Shown here: in pieces, positions 23,516-31,418 of the stretch
Layout of the letters: every line of letters starts with the position of its first letter
Position numbering within the stretch: the first letter of the stretch is position 1
From: Paenibacillus solani
Lineage (GTDB): Bacteria > Bacillota > Bacilli > Paenibacillales > Paenibacillaceae
DNA: 64,000 bases
Reading direction: 5' to 3'
NCBI RefSeq assembly: GCF_001277345.1
Contig: NZ_LIUT01000001.1
Location: 1,148,913-1,212,912 of the forward strand
Translations under genes and position numbers: made by a program
The notes under the pieces: generated by a model
Seen by the model: the letters and a program-made list of their open reading frames with translations, nothing else
What the model was told of the DNA's origin: nothing
Databases searched by the model: none

Positions 23516-24217
23516 ATGGATTTATTGTCGATGGAATTTTGGACGGCGCTGCTGTCGATCGTTCTCATTGACCTCGTGCTGGCTGGCGACAACGCCATTG
23601 TTATCGGCCTTGCCGCCCGTAACGTCCAGAAAGAGGATCAGAAGAAGGTCATCCTGTGGGGGACCGTTGGTGCCATTGTCATCCGTATCGTGGCGACGCT
23701 CCTTGTTGTTCAGCTGTTGATGATTCCGGGCCTGCGCTTGATCGGCGGTCTTGCACTGCTGTGGATTGCCTACAAGCTGCTTGTTGATGAGAAACAACAT
23801 GAAATTTCAGCTGGTAACCAAATGTGGGCGGCCATCCGAACGATTATTATCGCGGACGCAATGATGGGACTGGATAATGTTCTGGCTGTAGCTGGTGCGG
23901 CTGGAGAAAGCTTTATGCTGGTTATTATCGGTCTTGCGATTTCTGTTCCGATTATGGTGTGGGGCAGTACCATTATTCTGAAGCTGACGGATCGTTTTCC
24001 GATTATTATCACCTTCGGTGCTGCAGTGCTTGCATGGACGTCATCAAAGATGATAGTGGAAGAGCCATTGATTCACAGCTGGTTCTCAAATGGCGTTCTC
24101 AAATACGGATTTGAAATTCTCGTTATTGTCATCATTATCGGTCTTGGAACCTGGATGAAAAAGAAGCATGAGCAAAAAGCAAAGAGCAATGCCGTTCAAG
24201 TGAAAATGGTTGACTAG
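23516..24217 (+). CDS. TerC family membrane protein (YkoY/YceF-like), probable Mn2+ exporter
   Basis: A 233-residue protein of the TerC family with about seven hydrophobic segments. Hallmarks are the acidic motifs LIDLVLAGDNAIVIGLA near the N-terminus and DAMMGLDNVLAVAGAA mid-protein, thought to carry the metal. The C-terminus is basic and cytoplasmic. Homologues under yybP-ykoY riboswitches export Mn2+ or help metallate exported proteins. ATG at 23516 (MDLLSMEFW) is preferred over an ATG seven codons earlier because GGTGG and GGAG precede it. Expression should rise with Mn2+ through the upstream leader. MntR is also encoded in this window, at 60803. Confidence 0.92.
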   Translation: MDLLSMEFWTALLSIVLIDLVLAGDNAIVIGLAARNVQKEDQKKVILWGTVGAIVIRIVATLLVVQLLMIPGLRLIGGLALLWIAYKLLVDEKQHEISAGNQMWAAIRTIIIADAMMGLDNVLAVAGAAGESFMLVIIGLAISVPIMVWGSTIILKLTDRFPIIITFGAAVLAWTSSKMIVEEPLIHSWFSNGVLKYGFEILVIVIIIGLGTWMKKKHEQKAKSNAVQVKMVD

Positions 24218-24312
24218 ATTTCGGACTTTGTCTGAGTCGTAATACACGGTATAATGTCTTCATGAACGAAAAAGAGCTGAAGAAGCCCTGTTCGTAAGAG
24301 GAGGCGTACTAC

Positions 24313-24627
24313 ATGGAATCCGCGGATAAATCCGTAGAAGAACGGATTGTGGAATCGTACCGGCAGGATGAGGATATGATGATCCTCGTGTTTGCCCAGT
24401 GGTGTGTGAATCACGGACTAGATCCAGCAGAGCTGTACCGCAAAGCATATCCAAATCAGCCAGACAATGAGCGGCTGTCGCGAGTGCTGGAATTAACGGT
24501 GCCCAAAGAAGAAGCTGGTGAAATACCGGATCAGACCCTGCTAGGAGTCCTGTCGTTATTCGGAAATGAAGACTTGGCGATTATTGTAGCCGAGGCAGCG
24601 GCCAGCTTAGGTCCAATTAAGAAGTAG
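24313..24627 (+). CDS. Hypothetical 104-residue acidic protein
   Basis: A soluble, acidic, mostly helical protein with a single Cys near residue 35 (AQWCVNHGLDPAELYRKAYP) and no signal peptide. I do not recognise a named domain. GAGGAGG lies upstream of the ATG, so translation should be efficient. It sits alone between the TerC gene and a terminator shared with the convergent AraC gene. Confidence 0.65.
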   Translation: MESADKSVEERIVESYRQDEDMMILVFAQWCVNHGLDPAELYRKAYPNQPDNERLSRVLELTVPKEEAGEIPDQTLLGVLSLFGNEDLAIIVAEAAASLGPIKK

Positions 24628-24667
24628 ATGTGCACTTATGAGAAATCTTGCATGTAATTCATGAGCA

Positions 24668-24709
24668 AAGCGGGCCGACCAAGGAAATCCTTAGTCGGCC
24701 CGCTTTTTT
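24668..24709. terminator. Bidirectional terminator
   Basis: A long stem AAGCGGGCCGAC/GTCGGCCCGCTT with an inner AGG/CCT stem and T-run. It serves the 24313 gene and the convergent AraC gene. Confidence 0.9.
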
Positions 24710-24725
24710 AATAGAGGAAATGTGA

Positions 24726-25544
24726 TTAATTAGATGTTCGGCTGTCCATTCGGTACTGCTTAGGTGAAACGCCGAATCGGGAGCGAAACACACGGTGAAA
24801 ATACGTATAGTTGGCAAACCCCGAGGTTTCAGCGACATCTTCAAGGGATAGAGGGCTGAATACGATTCGTTCCTTGGCCATGCTCAGACGCACTTCCATG
24901 GCGTATTGCATTATAGTGGTGCCGAATGCTTCTTTGAACAGATGAACGGCACGGGAGACGCTAATGCCGACATGAGCGGCAACATCCTCAAGCTTGAACA
25001 TGGAGGAAGCATTCTCTTCAATATAATTCTTCATCCGGTAAGCGAGATACGTTTTGGGAGTCGTGGACGGCTGTTCTGATAACAGGCGGTCGACTTCCAG
25101 ACAGAGAATCCGCACCGTATAATCCGAAATCTCCGGATAAGGATCTGATACACGACGCTGCTCCAGCAGAATCTTCCGAAACAGGCTCAGGTAGCGTTCT
25201 TCAAGCGGTACACGGATCTTGGTTGGCCGCTTCTTGGAGTTCCACCAGGCATCAGCCCATGGCCCCTTGAAAAAAATATGATAATCTCCGCTTTCGATGG
25301 TCAATTCACCAGAAGCGTTGTATTCGTCATCAATTCGCAGTTCATATGGCTGTCCAGGCGTAAAGATCAGCAGGTCCCCTGCTTCAACTAGCGATAGTTG
25401 ATCATCAATTTTGGCACGGCATTTGCCATCGGTCTGCCAGCGCATCAAGTAGGTGTCAAAACCGTCCGCCAGGGACATTTTGAAGGGTTTGCGATGAAAC
25501 GAGAAATCAGCTGCGACGACTTGGTTGGAAAGATTTGAATCCAT
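24726..25544 (-). CDS. AraC family transcriptional regulator of sugar-oxidation cluster
   Basis: A 272-residue regulator with an N-terminal cupin-like ligand domain (about 1-150, GDLLIFTPGQPYELRI) and a C-terminal double helix-turn-helix (about 170-270, KLEDVAAHVGISVSRAVHLFKEAFG and LEDVAETSGFANYTYFHRVFRSRFGVSPKQYR). It is divergent from the dehydrogenase gene at 25685 across a 140-bp region, so it most likely controls the four-gene sugar operon in response to a carbohydrate ligand. The ligand is unknown. Confidence 0.9.
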   Translation of the reverse strand: MDSNLSNQVVAADFSFHRKPFKMSLADGFDTYLMRWQTDGKCRAKIDDQLSLVEAGDLLIFTPGQPYELRIDDEYNASGELTIESGDYHIFFKGPWADAWWNSKKRPTKIRVPLEERYLSLFRKILLEQRRVSDPYPEISDYTVRILCLEVDRLLSEQPSTTPKTYLAYRMKNYIEENASSMFKLEDVAAHVGISVSRAVHLFKEAFGTTIMQYAMEVRLSMAKERIVFSPLSLEDVAETSGFANYTYFHRVFRSRFGVSPKQYRMDSRTSN

Positions 25545-25684
25545 TGCTTGAGTCCCCTTTGAAGAATAAGAAAATAATGACCAGATTGTTCATGTTTTAA
25601 TCATATTCTTCATTTTAAACGAAAGCATAAAAGAATACCATTGTACTAGTCCTAGCACATCTAAACACTCAAGGAGTGACAGCG

Positions 25685-26788
25685 ATGCAAAAAATGAAAG
25701 CAGGTATAATTGGCTGCGGAACGATCAGCGGCGTATACTTCACGAACTTGAAGAACAGCCCTTGGGTTGAAGTCGTGGCATGTGCTGACATTGTATTGGA
25801 CAATGCGAAGAATAAGGCCGAGGAATTCAACATCCCGAAAGCGTATACCGTGGAGGAGATGCTTGCACAGTCGGAGATTGAATTGATCATTAATTTAACG
25901 ATTCCGGCCAGCCATGCTAATGTCGATATTGCTTCTCTGGAAGCAGGAAAGCATGTGTATAGTGAAAAACCGCTGGCTATCACCCTTGATGAAGCCCACC
26001 GCATTCTGAATGTTGCGGATCAAAAAGGTCTCCGCGTCGGCTGCGCACCTGATACATTCTTGGGATCAGGTATCCAAACGGCTAAAGCAGCCATCAATTC
26101 CGGGCAAATCGGCAGACCTGTTGCCGCTACTGCATTTATGATGGGGTCCGGGCCTGAGGCCTGGCATCCGAATCCGGAATTTTTTTATGCCTCGGGCGGT
26201 GGAGGCCCGATGATGGATATGGGACCTTATTATGTATCCGCTCTGGTTGAACTCCTTGGTCCTGCCAAACGGGTCAGTGCATCAGCAGGCATTCAGATCC
26301 CAGATCGGGTAGTTGCCTCCGGACCTCTCCAAGGGAAGCCGATTACAGTTCAGACGCCAACGCATTTAGCAGGAACGATCGATTTTGAGAATGGGGCGAT
26401 TGCGTCCATGATTACTAGCTTTGATATCTTTGGCGGATCACATCTGCCTTGGATCGAAATCTATGGTACGCATGGAACTTTAAGCTTGGGTGACCCAAAC
26501 TACTTTAACGGGGAAGTGAAACTCCGGAAACACGGCTCTGATGAATGGGTATTGCTTGAGCCCGCGTTTGAATGCGGGAAGAACGAACGGGGTCTGGGGA
26601 TTGAGGATATGATTCAAGCGATTCATGAGCAAAAGGATCATCGCGTGAGTGCACGCCTGGCGTACCACGTGCTGGAGATTATGCATTCTTTCCAGCAATC
26701 ATCGCTTGAAGGGAGACACATCGTTCTGCAAAGCACGTACCGCTATGGCAAACTTCCGGCCTTTGCAGCTGTGGAATCGACGAATTAA
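25685..26788 (+). CDS. Gfo/Idh/MocA family oxidoreductase (first copy)
   Basis: A 367-residue NAD(P)-dependent sugar dehydrogenase. The N-terminal Rossmann fold starts AGIIGCGTISGVYF, and the family EKP motif is in HVYSEKPLAITLDEA near residue 95. The C-terminal alpha/beta domain has GGGGPMMDMGPYY (the DxGxH-like catalytic region, here MDMGPYY). ATG at 25685 is chosen because AGGAG ends eight bases before it. It is the first gene of an operon with a second paralogue, a sugar isomerase/epimerase and a ThuA protein. The likely reaction is oxidation or reduction of a sugar or glycoside hydroxyl; the substrate is unknown. Confidence 0.9.
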   Translation: MQKMKAGIIGCGTISGVYFTNLKNSPWVEVVACADIVLDNAKNKAEEFNIPKAYTVEEMLAQSEIELIINLTIPASHANVDIASLEAGKHVYSEKPLAITLDEAHRILNVADQKGLRVGCAPDTFLGSGIQTAKAAINSGQIGRPVAATAFMMGSGPEAWHPNPEFFYASGGGGPMMDMGPYYVSALVELLGPAKRVSASAGIQIPDRVVASGPLQGKPITVQTPTHLAGTIDFENGAIASMITSFDIFGGSHLPWIEIYGTHGTLSLGDPNYFNGEVKLRKHGSDEWVLLEPAFECGKNERGLGIEDMIQAIHEQKDHRVSARLAYHVLEIMHSFQQSSLEGRHIVLQSTYRYGKLPAFAAVESTN

Positions 26789-26829
26789 GGTACCAGTAAG
26801 TTGCTGGCTGGTTATGGACATCATGCAGC

Positions 26830-26890
26830 AGAATGCTTTCAGGCAACCCGGCCGGAGTTGAATCCGGCCCGAATAACTGCTTGAAAGCGT
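26830..26890 (+). other. Intercistronic two-stem hairpin
   Basis: GCTTTCAGGCA pairs with TGCTTGAAAGC and encloses CCGGCCGGA/TCCGGCC. There is no T-run, so it is more likely an mRNA processing or stabilising structure between the two dehydrogenase genes than a terminator. Confidence 0.5.
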
Positions 26891-26948
26891 TGCAAACAGT
26901 ATAAGTGTGTTCTCTTGTCCAGAGGACAACAAGCAGACGGGAGAGAGA

Positions 26949-28040
26949 ATGGCCATGTCAAAAACATTAAAAATCGGAATTATCGGTTGTGGGGGAATCG
27001 CCAACGGCAAGCATATGCCGAGCTTGAAGAAGCAGGCGCAAGCCGAATTGGTAGCTTTTTGCGACATTGTTGAAGAACGTGCGCAGAAAGCAGCTGCTGA
27101 ATACGGTATAGAAGGTGCAAAAGTTTATACAGATTTCAGAGATTTGCTGCAGGACGGCAGCATCGATGTCATCCATGTATGTACACCGAACGATTCGCAC
27201 TCTGAAATTACCGTAGCATCCTTGGAAGCGGGTAAGCATGTCATGTGCGAGAAGCCTATGGCAAAAACCGTTGCCGAAGCAAAAGCGATGCTGGACGCAG
27301 CTAAGCGTACAGGAAAGAAACTCACGATCGGTTACAATAACCGTTTCCGCGATGATAGCATGTATCTGAAAGGCATCTGTGAGGAAGGCGAACTGGGCGA
27401 TATCTACTACGGTAAAGCGCTGGCTATTCGTCGCCGTGCTGTCCCGACCTGGGGCGTATTCCTGGATGAAGAGAAGCAAGGCGGAGGTCCGCTGATCGAT
27501 ATCGGTACTCATGCCCTGGATTTGACCTTGTGGCTGATGGACAACTACAAGCCGAAGAGCGTGGTTGGCTCGACGTTCCACAAACTTGGACAACGCGAGA
27601 ATGCGGCCAATGCATTCGGCCCGTGGGATCCGAAGGAATTCAAGGTGGAGGATTCAGCATTCGGGTTCATCACGATGGAGAACGGGGCGACGATCATTCT
27701 GGAATCCAGCTGGGCCCTTAATGTCGTTGAGACTGGCGAAGCCAAAGCCGTACTGGCGGGCACCGAAGGTGGTGCTGACATGAAGGACGGGCTGCGTATT
27801 AACGGTGAGAAAATGAGCAGATTATATGAAACCAAGGTAGATCTGAATGCCGGCGGGGTTGCATTCTATTCCGGTTCCAAAGAAAATGATACGGACCGTG
27901 AAGCAAGAATGTGGCTTGAAGCGATTGTGGAGGATAAAGATCCAGTTGTTAAGCCTGAGCAGGCGTTTGTTGTAACGCAAATCTTGGAAGCGATCTATGA
28001 ATCGGCGAAGACAGGAAAAGCGGTTTATTTCGATAACTAA
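26949..28040 (+). CDS. Gfo/Idh/MocA family oxidoreductase (second copy)
   Basis: A 363-residue NAD(P)-dependent sugar dehydrogenase, diverged from the first copy. It has a Rossmann motif LKIGIIGCGGIANGKH, the family motif HVMCEKPMAKTVAEA near residue 95, and the catalytic-type motif GGGPLIDIGTHALDLTLWLM near 180 with the conserved DIGTH. ATG at 26949 is supported by GGGAGAG upstream; an in-frame ATG 42 bases earlier lacks a ribosome site. It lies in an operon with a TIM-barrel isomerase and ThuA. The pair of dehydrogenases may interconvert a sugar and its 3-keto form, which is an inference from pathway analogies. Confidence 0.92.
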   Translation: MAMSKTLKIGIIGCGGIANGKHMPSLKKQAQAELVAFCDIVEERAQKAAAEYGIEGAKVYTDFRDLLQDGSIDVIHVCTPNDSHSEITVASLEAGKHVMCEKPMAKTVAEAKAMLDAAKRTGKKLTIGYNNRFRDDSMYLKGICEEGELGDIYYGKALAIRRRAVPTWGVFLDEEKQGGGPLIDIGTHALDLTLWLMDNYKPKSVVGSTFHKLGQRENAANAFGPWDPKEFKVEDSAFGFITMENGATIILESSWALNVVETGEAKAVLAGTEGGADMKDGLRINGEKMSRLYETKVDLNAGGVAFYSGSKENDTDREARMWLEAIVEDKDPVVKPEQAFVVTQILEAIYESAKTGKAVYFDN

Positions 28041-28082
28041 TCTTGTAATATACTAAACTAAGACAAACCAGGAGGTTACACA

Positions 28083-29051
28083 ATGAAATTAGGCGTATTT
28101 ATGGTATTGCTGAGCGGTCGTAAATTGGAGGATGCTTTGGACTATGTAGCATCCAAGGGTCTGAAGGCAGTTGAGATTGGAACAGGCGGTTATCCAGGAA
28201 ATGCACACTGTAATCCGGCAGAGCTGCTTGAAAATGAAATGGCATTGAAAAACTTTAAAAATGCAGTGGAATCCCGTGGATTGATGATTAGCGCATTGAG
28301 CTGCCACGGCAATCCGCTTCATCCGCAAAAAGCGATCGCAAAAGAGTTTCATGACATATACGTACAAACGGTACAGCTGGCCGAGAAACTTGAAGTCCCA
28401 GTTGTTAATACCTTCTCCGGCTGCCCGGGCGATCATGAGAATGCCAAATACCCGAACTGGCCGGTAGCGCCTTGGCCTAATGATTATCAAGAAATCCTGA
28501 CTTGGCAGTGGGACAACAAGATTATTCCTTATTGGACGGAATGGGGCAAATATGCCGCAGATCACAATGTCAAAATCGGTCTTGAACTGCACGGAGGCTT
28601 CTCTGTTCATACGCCAGGCACACTGCTTCGTTTACGTGAGGCTGCAGGCGAAGTGATCGGTGCCAATCTGGATCCAAGCCACTTGTGGTGGCAAGGGATT
28701 GATCCGGTTCAGGCGATTCATATTCTGGGTCGTGAAGGGGCCATTCACCACTTCCACGCGAAGGATACAACGATTGATCCGGTTAATGTGAACAAGCATG
28801 GCGTTACGGATATGCAGTCTTATACCAACATGCTGGATCGCGCATGGCAGTTCCGCAGCGTAGGTTACGGGCATGATGTGAAAGAATGGGCGGATATCAT
28901 GAGTGCCCTTCGTCTGGTTGGATATGATTATGTCGTCAGCATCGAACATGAAGATGGATTGATGTCGATTGAAGAAGGCTTCTCCAAAGCGGTGCAAAAC
29001 CTTCAGCAAGTGCTGATCGAAGAGCCGCTCGGAGAAATGTGGTGGGTCTAA
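28083..29051 (+). CDS. Sugar phosphate isomerase/epimerase (TIM barrel)
   Basis: A 322-residue xylose-isomerase-like TIM-barrel enzyme. Metal-binding positions are visible as Glu in GLELHGGF, Asp in GANLDPSHLWWQG, His in HHFHAKDT and Glu in VSIEHED. It starts MKLGVFMVLL with a good SD (AGGAGG) upstream. In the same operon as two Gfo/Idh/MocA dehydrogenases and ThuA, it probably isomerises, epimerises or cleaves an oxidised sugar intermediate. There is no signal peptide, so it acts in the cytoplasm. Confidence 0.92.
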   Translation: MKLGVFMVLLSGRKLEDALDYVASKGLKAVEIGTGGYPGNAHCNPAELLENEMALKNFKNAVESRGLMISALSCHGNPLHPQKAIAKEFHDIYVQTVQLAEKLEVPVVNTFSGCPGDHENAKYPNWPVAPWPNDYQEILTWQWDNKIIPYWTEWGKYAADHNVKIGLELHGGFSVHTPGTLLRLREAAGEVIGANLDPSHLWWQGIDPVQAIHILGREGAIHHFHAKDTTIDPVNVNKHGVTDMQSYTNMLDRAWQFRSVGYGHDVKEWADIMSALRLVGYDYVVSIEHEDGLMSIEEGFSKAVQNLQQVLIEEPLGEMWWV

Positions 29052-29097
29052 ACAGCTTAGAATTTAGCCGAATAAGCAATTTAGGGGGAACAGCAAC

Positions 29098-29820
29098 ATG
29101 CTTAACGTAACCATATGGAATGAATTCGTACACGAGAAAATCCATGATGAGGTTCGAAGTGTATACCCGACAGGGATTCATACTGCTTTAGCTGAGGGTC
29201 TGCAGCATCCGGATTTTATCATCAGAACGGCTACGCTTGAACAACCGGAACACGGCTTGACGGAAGATGTGCTGGATTCGACGGATGTGCTGCTGTGGTG
29301 GGGACATATGGCCCACGACCAGGTTAGTGATGAGATCGTAAGCAAGGTCGTGAAACGAGTACAGGATGGAATGGGATTGATCGTTCTTCATTCCGGGCAT
29401 TTTTCAAAGCCGTTCAAAGCTTTGATGGGCACGAGCTGCGATTTGAAATGGCGTGAAGCCGGAGAACAGGAAGTGATCTGGAGCGTGAATCCGACGCATC
29501 CGATCACGGCAGGAATTACGGGTCCAATTATCCTTGAACATGAGGAAATGTATGGGGAGTTCTTTGATATTCCAGCTCCGGATGAATTGGTTTTTGTCAG
29601 CAATTTTGAAGGTGGCGAGGTATTCCGCAGCGGGTGCACATTCAAGCGTGGACACGGGAACATCTTCTATTTCCGTCCTGGGCATGAAACGTATCCAACC
29701 TACTATAACCCTGAAGTGCTCAAAGTGATCTCCAATGCGATACATTGGGCTCATTCTACAGCAGGCAAGCAAACATTCGGCAACAGTCAGCCGGTTCGTG
29801 CGCTTCCCGTTTTAGTCTAG
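29098..29820 (+). CDS. ThuA domain protein
   Basis: A 240-residue class I glutamine-amidotransferase-like protein of the ThuA family, named for trehalose utilisation in rhizobia. Visible features are [41 protein letters not shown] and a final [15 protein letters not shown] segment. It lacks the amidotransferase Cys nucleophile, as is usual for ThuA. It closes the sugar-oxidation operon. ThuA works with the dehydrogenase ThuB in the 3-keto-disaccharide route in rhizobia, so a similar oxidised-glycoside route is plausible here. A strong terminator follows. Confidence 0.9.
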   Translation: MLNVTIWNEFVHEKIHDEVRSVYPTGIHTALAEGLQHPDFIIRTATLEQPEHGLTEDVLDSTDVLLWWGHMAHDQVSDEIVSKVVKRVQDGMGLIVLHSGHFSKPFKALMGTSCDLKWREAGEQEVIWSVNPTHPITAGITGPIILEHEEMYGEFFDIPAPDELVFVSNFEGGEVFRSGCTFKRGHGNIFYFRPGHETYPTYYNPEVLKVISNAIHWAHSTAGKQTFGNSQPVRALPVLV

Positions 29821-29859
29821 TCTTCGAGGGAGAATATACTAGACCCTAAGTAGGGGAGG

Positions 29860-29898
29860 CGAGTCGTCCAAGGTATAACCTTGGTCGGCTCGTTTTTT
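29860..29898 (+). terminator. Terminator of sugar-oxidation operon
   Basis: The stem CGAGTCG/CGGCTCG with inner CCAAGG/CCTTGG is followed by a T-run. Confidence 0.9.
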
Positions 29899-30003
29899 GT
29901 TATGCCATAAGAATGAAGCGAACGGAAATGTTTTTGTCAGCCAGGGATAGAATATAGGTAGGTATGGGGTATTGTATGATATACATGAAAGGGGGCTTTA
30001 CAC

Positions 30004-30672
30004 ATGGATGAGGTACAAAGCGCACTCGTAGATCCCGCAATCATTGCCCTATGCCGGGCCAGGCTTGCCCATCAGCCTGTGGAGGGCTTTCTCCTGGGGA
30101 GAGGAGCCAAAGCGGCCAAAATCATGTTTGTTGGGGAAGCGCCGGGCGCTCATGAGATTGAGGAAGGCAAACCTTTTGCAGGACAAGCCGGGCAAGTAAT
30201 GAATACTTATCTGGAACGTTTGAATTTGACCCGTGAACAGGTATATATTACTAGTGCGGTGAGAAGCAGACCCTATAAGGACAAGGAAATCGTTCGTTCT
30301 TCGGGCAAGAAGATTTTCAGTCGTTCCAATCGCAGCCCTACTAAGGCTGAAGTTTTAGCACATGCACCGCTGCTCGATGAGGAGATTCGGTGGGTAAAAC
30401 CGCAGATCATTGCACCGATGGGAAATACGGCGCTGCATCGCTTAATTGGAAATCATGAAACGGTGACGTCGATGCATGGTAAACTGATGGAGGGGCCCAT
30501 TCAGCAAGCGGCTCAAATGGATCATCCGGAGGCGGGGTATAGGTTTTCAGAGGAAATTTATAAGATATTCCCTCTGTTCCATCCAGCGGCAGTAATGTAT
30601 AATAGGAAATTATCCCGTTTGATTGAGTCTGATCTGGATACTTTGGCCGGGATCCTATCAAATAAGCCTTGA
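30004..30672 (+). CDS. Uracil-DNA glycosylase superfamily protein lacking Fe-S cysteines
   Basis: A 222-residue protein of the family 4/5-like uracil-DNA glycosylase group. Motifs are FVGEAPGAHEIEEGKPFAGQAG (active-site GEAPG region near residue 44), VYITSAVRSRPY, PMGNTAL and HPAAVMYN near the C-terminus. Family 4 enzymes normally carry four cysteines binding a 4Fe-4S cluster. Here the positions usually Cys read Ser in AVRSRP and His in LAHAPLL, and only one N-terminal Cys remains, so a cluster is unlikely. AAGGGGG precedes ATG. It is monocistronic. Uracil excision is plausible but not certain. Confidence 0.82.
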   Translation: MDEVQSALVDPAIIALCRARLAHQPVEGFLLGRGAKAAKIMFVGEAPGAHEIEEGKPFAGQAGQVMNTYLERLNLTREQVYITSAVRSRPYKDKEIVRSSGKKIFSRSNRSPTKAEVLAHAPLLDEEIRWVKPQIIAPMGNTALHRLIGNHETVTSMHGKLMEGPIQQAAQMDHPEAGYRFSEEIYKIFPLFHPAAVMYNRKLSRLIESDLDTLAGILSNKP

Positions 30673-30721
30673 TTTTATGGGAAATAAGAGCTATAAGGTT
30701 TTCAGTTCCACGATAATATGT

Positions 30722-30751
30722 TAAAATGAAACATACTTACAATTTGTAAGT
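30722..30751 (+). promoter_or_regulatory. HxlR-type promoter and palindromic operator
   Basis: A possible -10 TAAAAT at 30722-30727 gives a start near 30734. A perfect 17-bp palindrome ACTTACAATTTGTAAGT at 30735-30751 (8-1-8) begins right there. It has the TTAC-N5-GTAA form used by DUF24/HxlR repressors, suggesting autorepression. Confidence 0.55.
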
Positions 30752-30817
30752 TTTATAAACAAGCTGAGATTTAGGAGTACCTATAAACAACGTGACTTCG
30801 TAAAGAGGTGAAGGGAT

Positions 30818-31135
30818 ATGGAAGTTACTAATGTTACGATGTGTCCCCGATTTGAAACGGCTTTTTCGTTTCTGGGGAAACGCTGGAACGGATTGATTAT
30901 TCAAACTTTGATGAGCGGACCGAAGCGCTTTAAGGATATTTCGAATTTGATTCCATCCATGAGTGATAAGATGCTCTCCGAACGGATGAAAGATTTGGAA
31001 TGTGAAGGCATTTTGATCCGGCATGTATATCCGGAAACACCGGTACGCATTGAGTATGAATTAACTGAAAAAGGCAAGGCGCTTCGTCCGGTCATGGAAC
31101 AAATTGCTTCCTGGGCTGAACAATGGGTCGATTAA
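30818..31135 (+). CDS. HxlR family (DUF24) transcriptional regulator
   Basis: A 105-residue winged-helix regulator of the HxlR/YodB type. It starts MEVTNVTMCPRFETAFSFLGKRWNGLII, with the conserved N-terminal Cys near residue 9 that in YodB/HypR-type members senses quinones, disulfide stress or aldehydes. It then has the family RFKDISNLIPSMSDKMLSERMKDLE recognition region. AGAGGTG lies seven bases upstream. A perfect palindrome at 30735 in its own promoter region suggests autoregulation. No obvious target enzyme lies next to it; the nirB operon follows after a terminator. Confidence 0.93.
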   Translation: MEVTNVTMCPRFETAFSFLGKRWNGLIIQTLMSGPKRFKDISNLIPSMSDKMLSERMKDLECEGILIRHVYPETPVRIEYELTEKGKALRPVMEQIASWAEQWVD

Positions 31136-31165
31136 TGATGGATCCCATGACGCACGTCGATGATT

Positions 31166-31206
31166 AAACCCTGATATGAGACCATTCTCATCTCAGGGTT
31201 TTTTTC
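31166..31206 (+). terminator. Terminator of hxlR-type gene
   Basis: AAACCCTGA/TCAGGGTTT with inner ATGAG/CTCAT and a T-run. Confidence 0.9.
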
Positions 31207-31312
31207 TCGTGATGCAAGATAGCGGAGGATAAGTCAGTATCCTTCAGTTTAGGTGCTTGTGGCTCTTGGAAGACTGGGATAATTCAAATTTTATTTAAAT
31301 TTTAACTATCAA

Positions 31313-31355
31313 TGTGAAATATATCACAATAAAATCAGCATTCACCCTATATAAT
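31313..31355 (+). promoter_or_regulatory. nirB promoter with Fnr-type box
   Basis: The box TGTGAAATATATCACA spans 31313-31328. The -10 TATAAT at 31350-31355 predicts a start near 31362, placing the box centre at -41.5. There is no good -35, as expected for an activator-dependent promoter. Confidence 0.8.
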
Positions 31356-31418
31356 TTATATATAAGGATTGGAGTACACAATCATCATTAGATCATGTGT
31401 TTGGGGAGGAATCAAGTT

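Noticed and set aside
26832..26889. Terminator between the two dehydrogenase genes
   Set aside because: It is a good hairpin but is not followed by a T-run, and the genes look like one operon.
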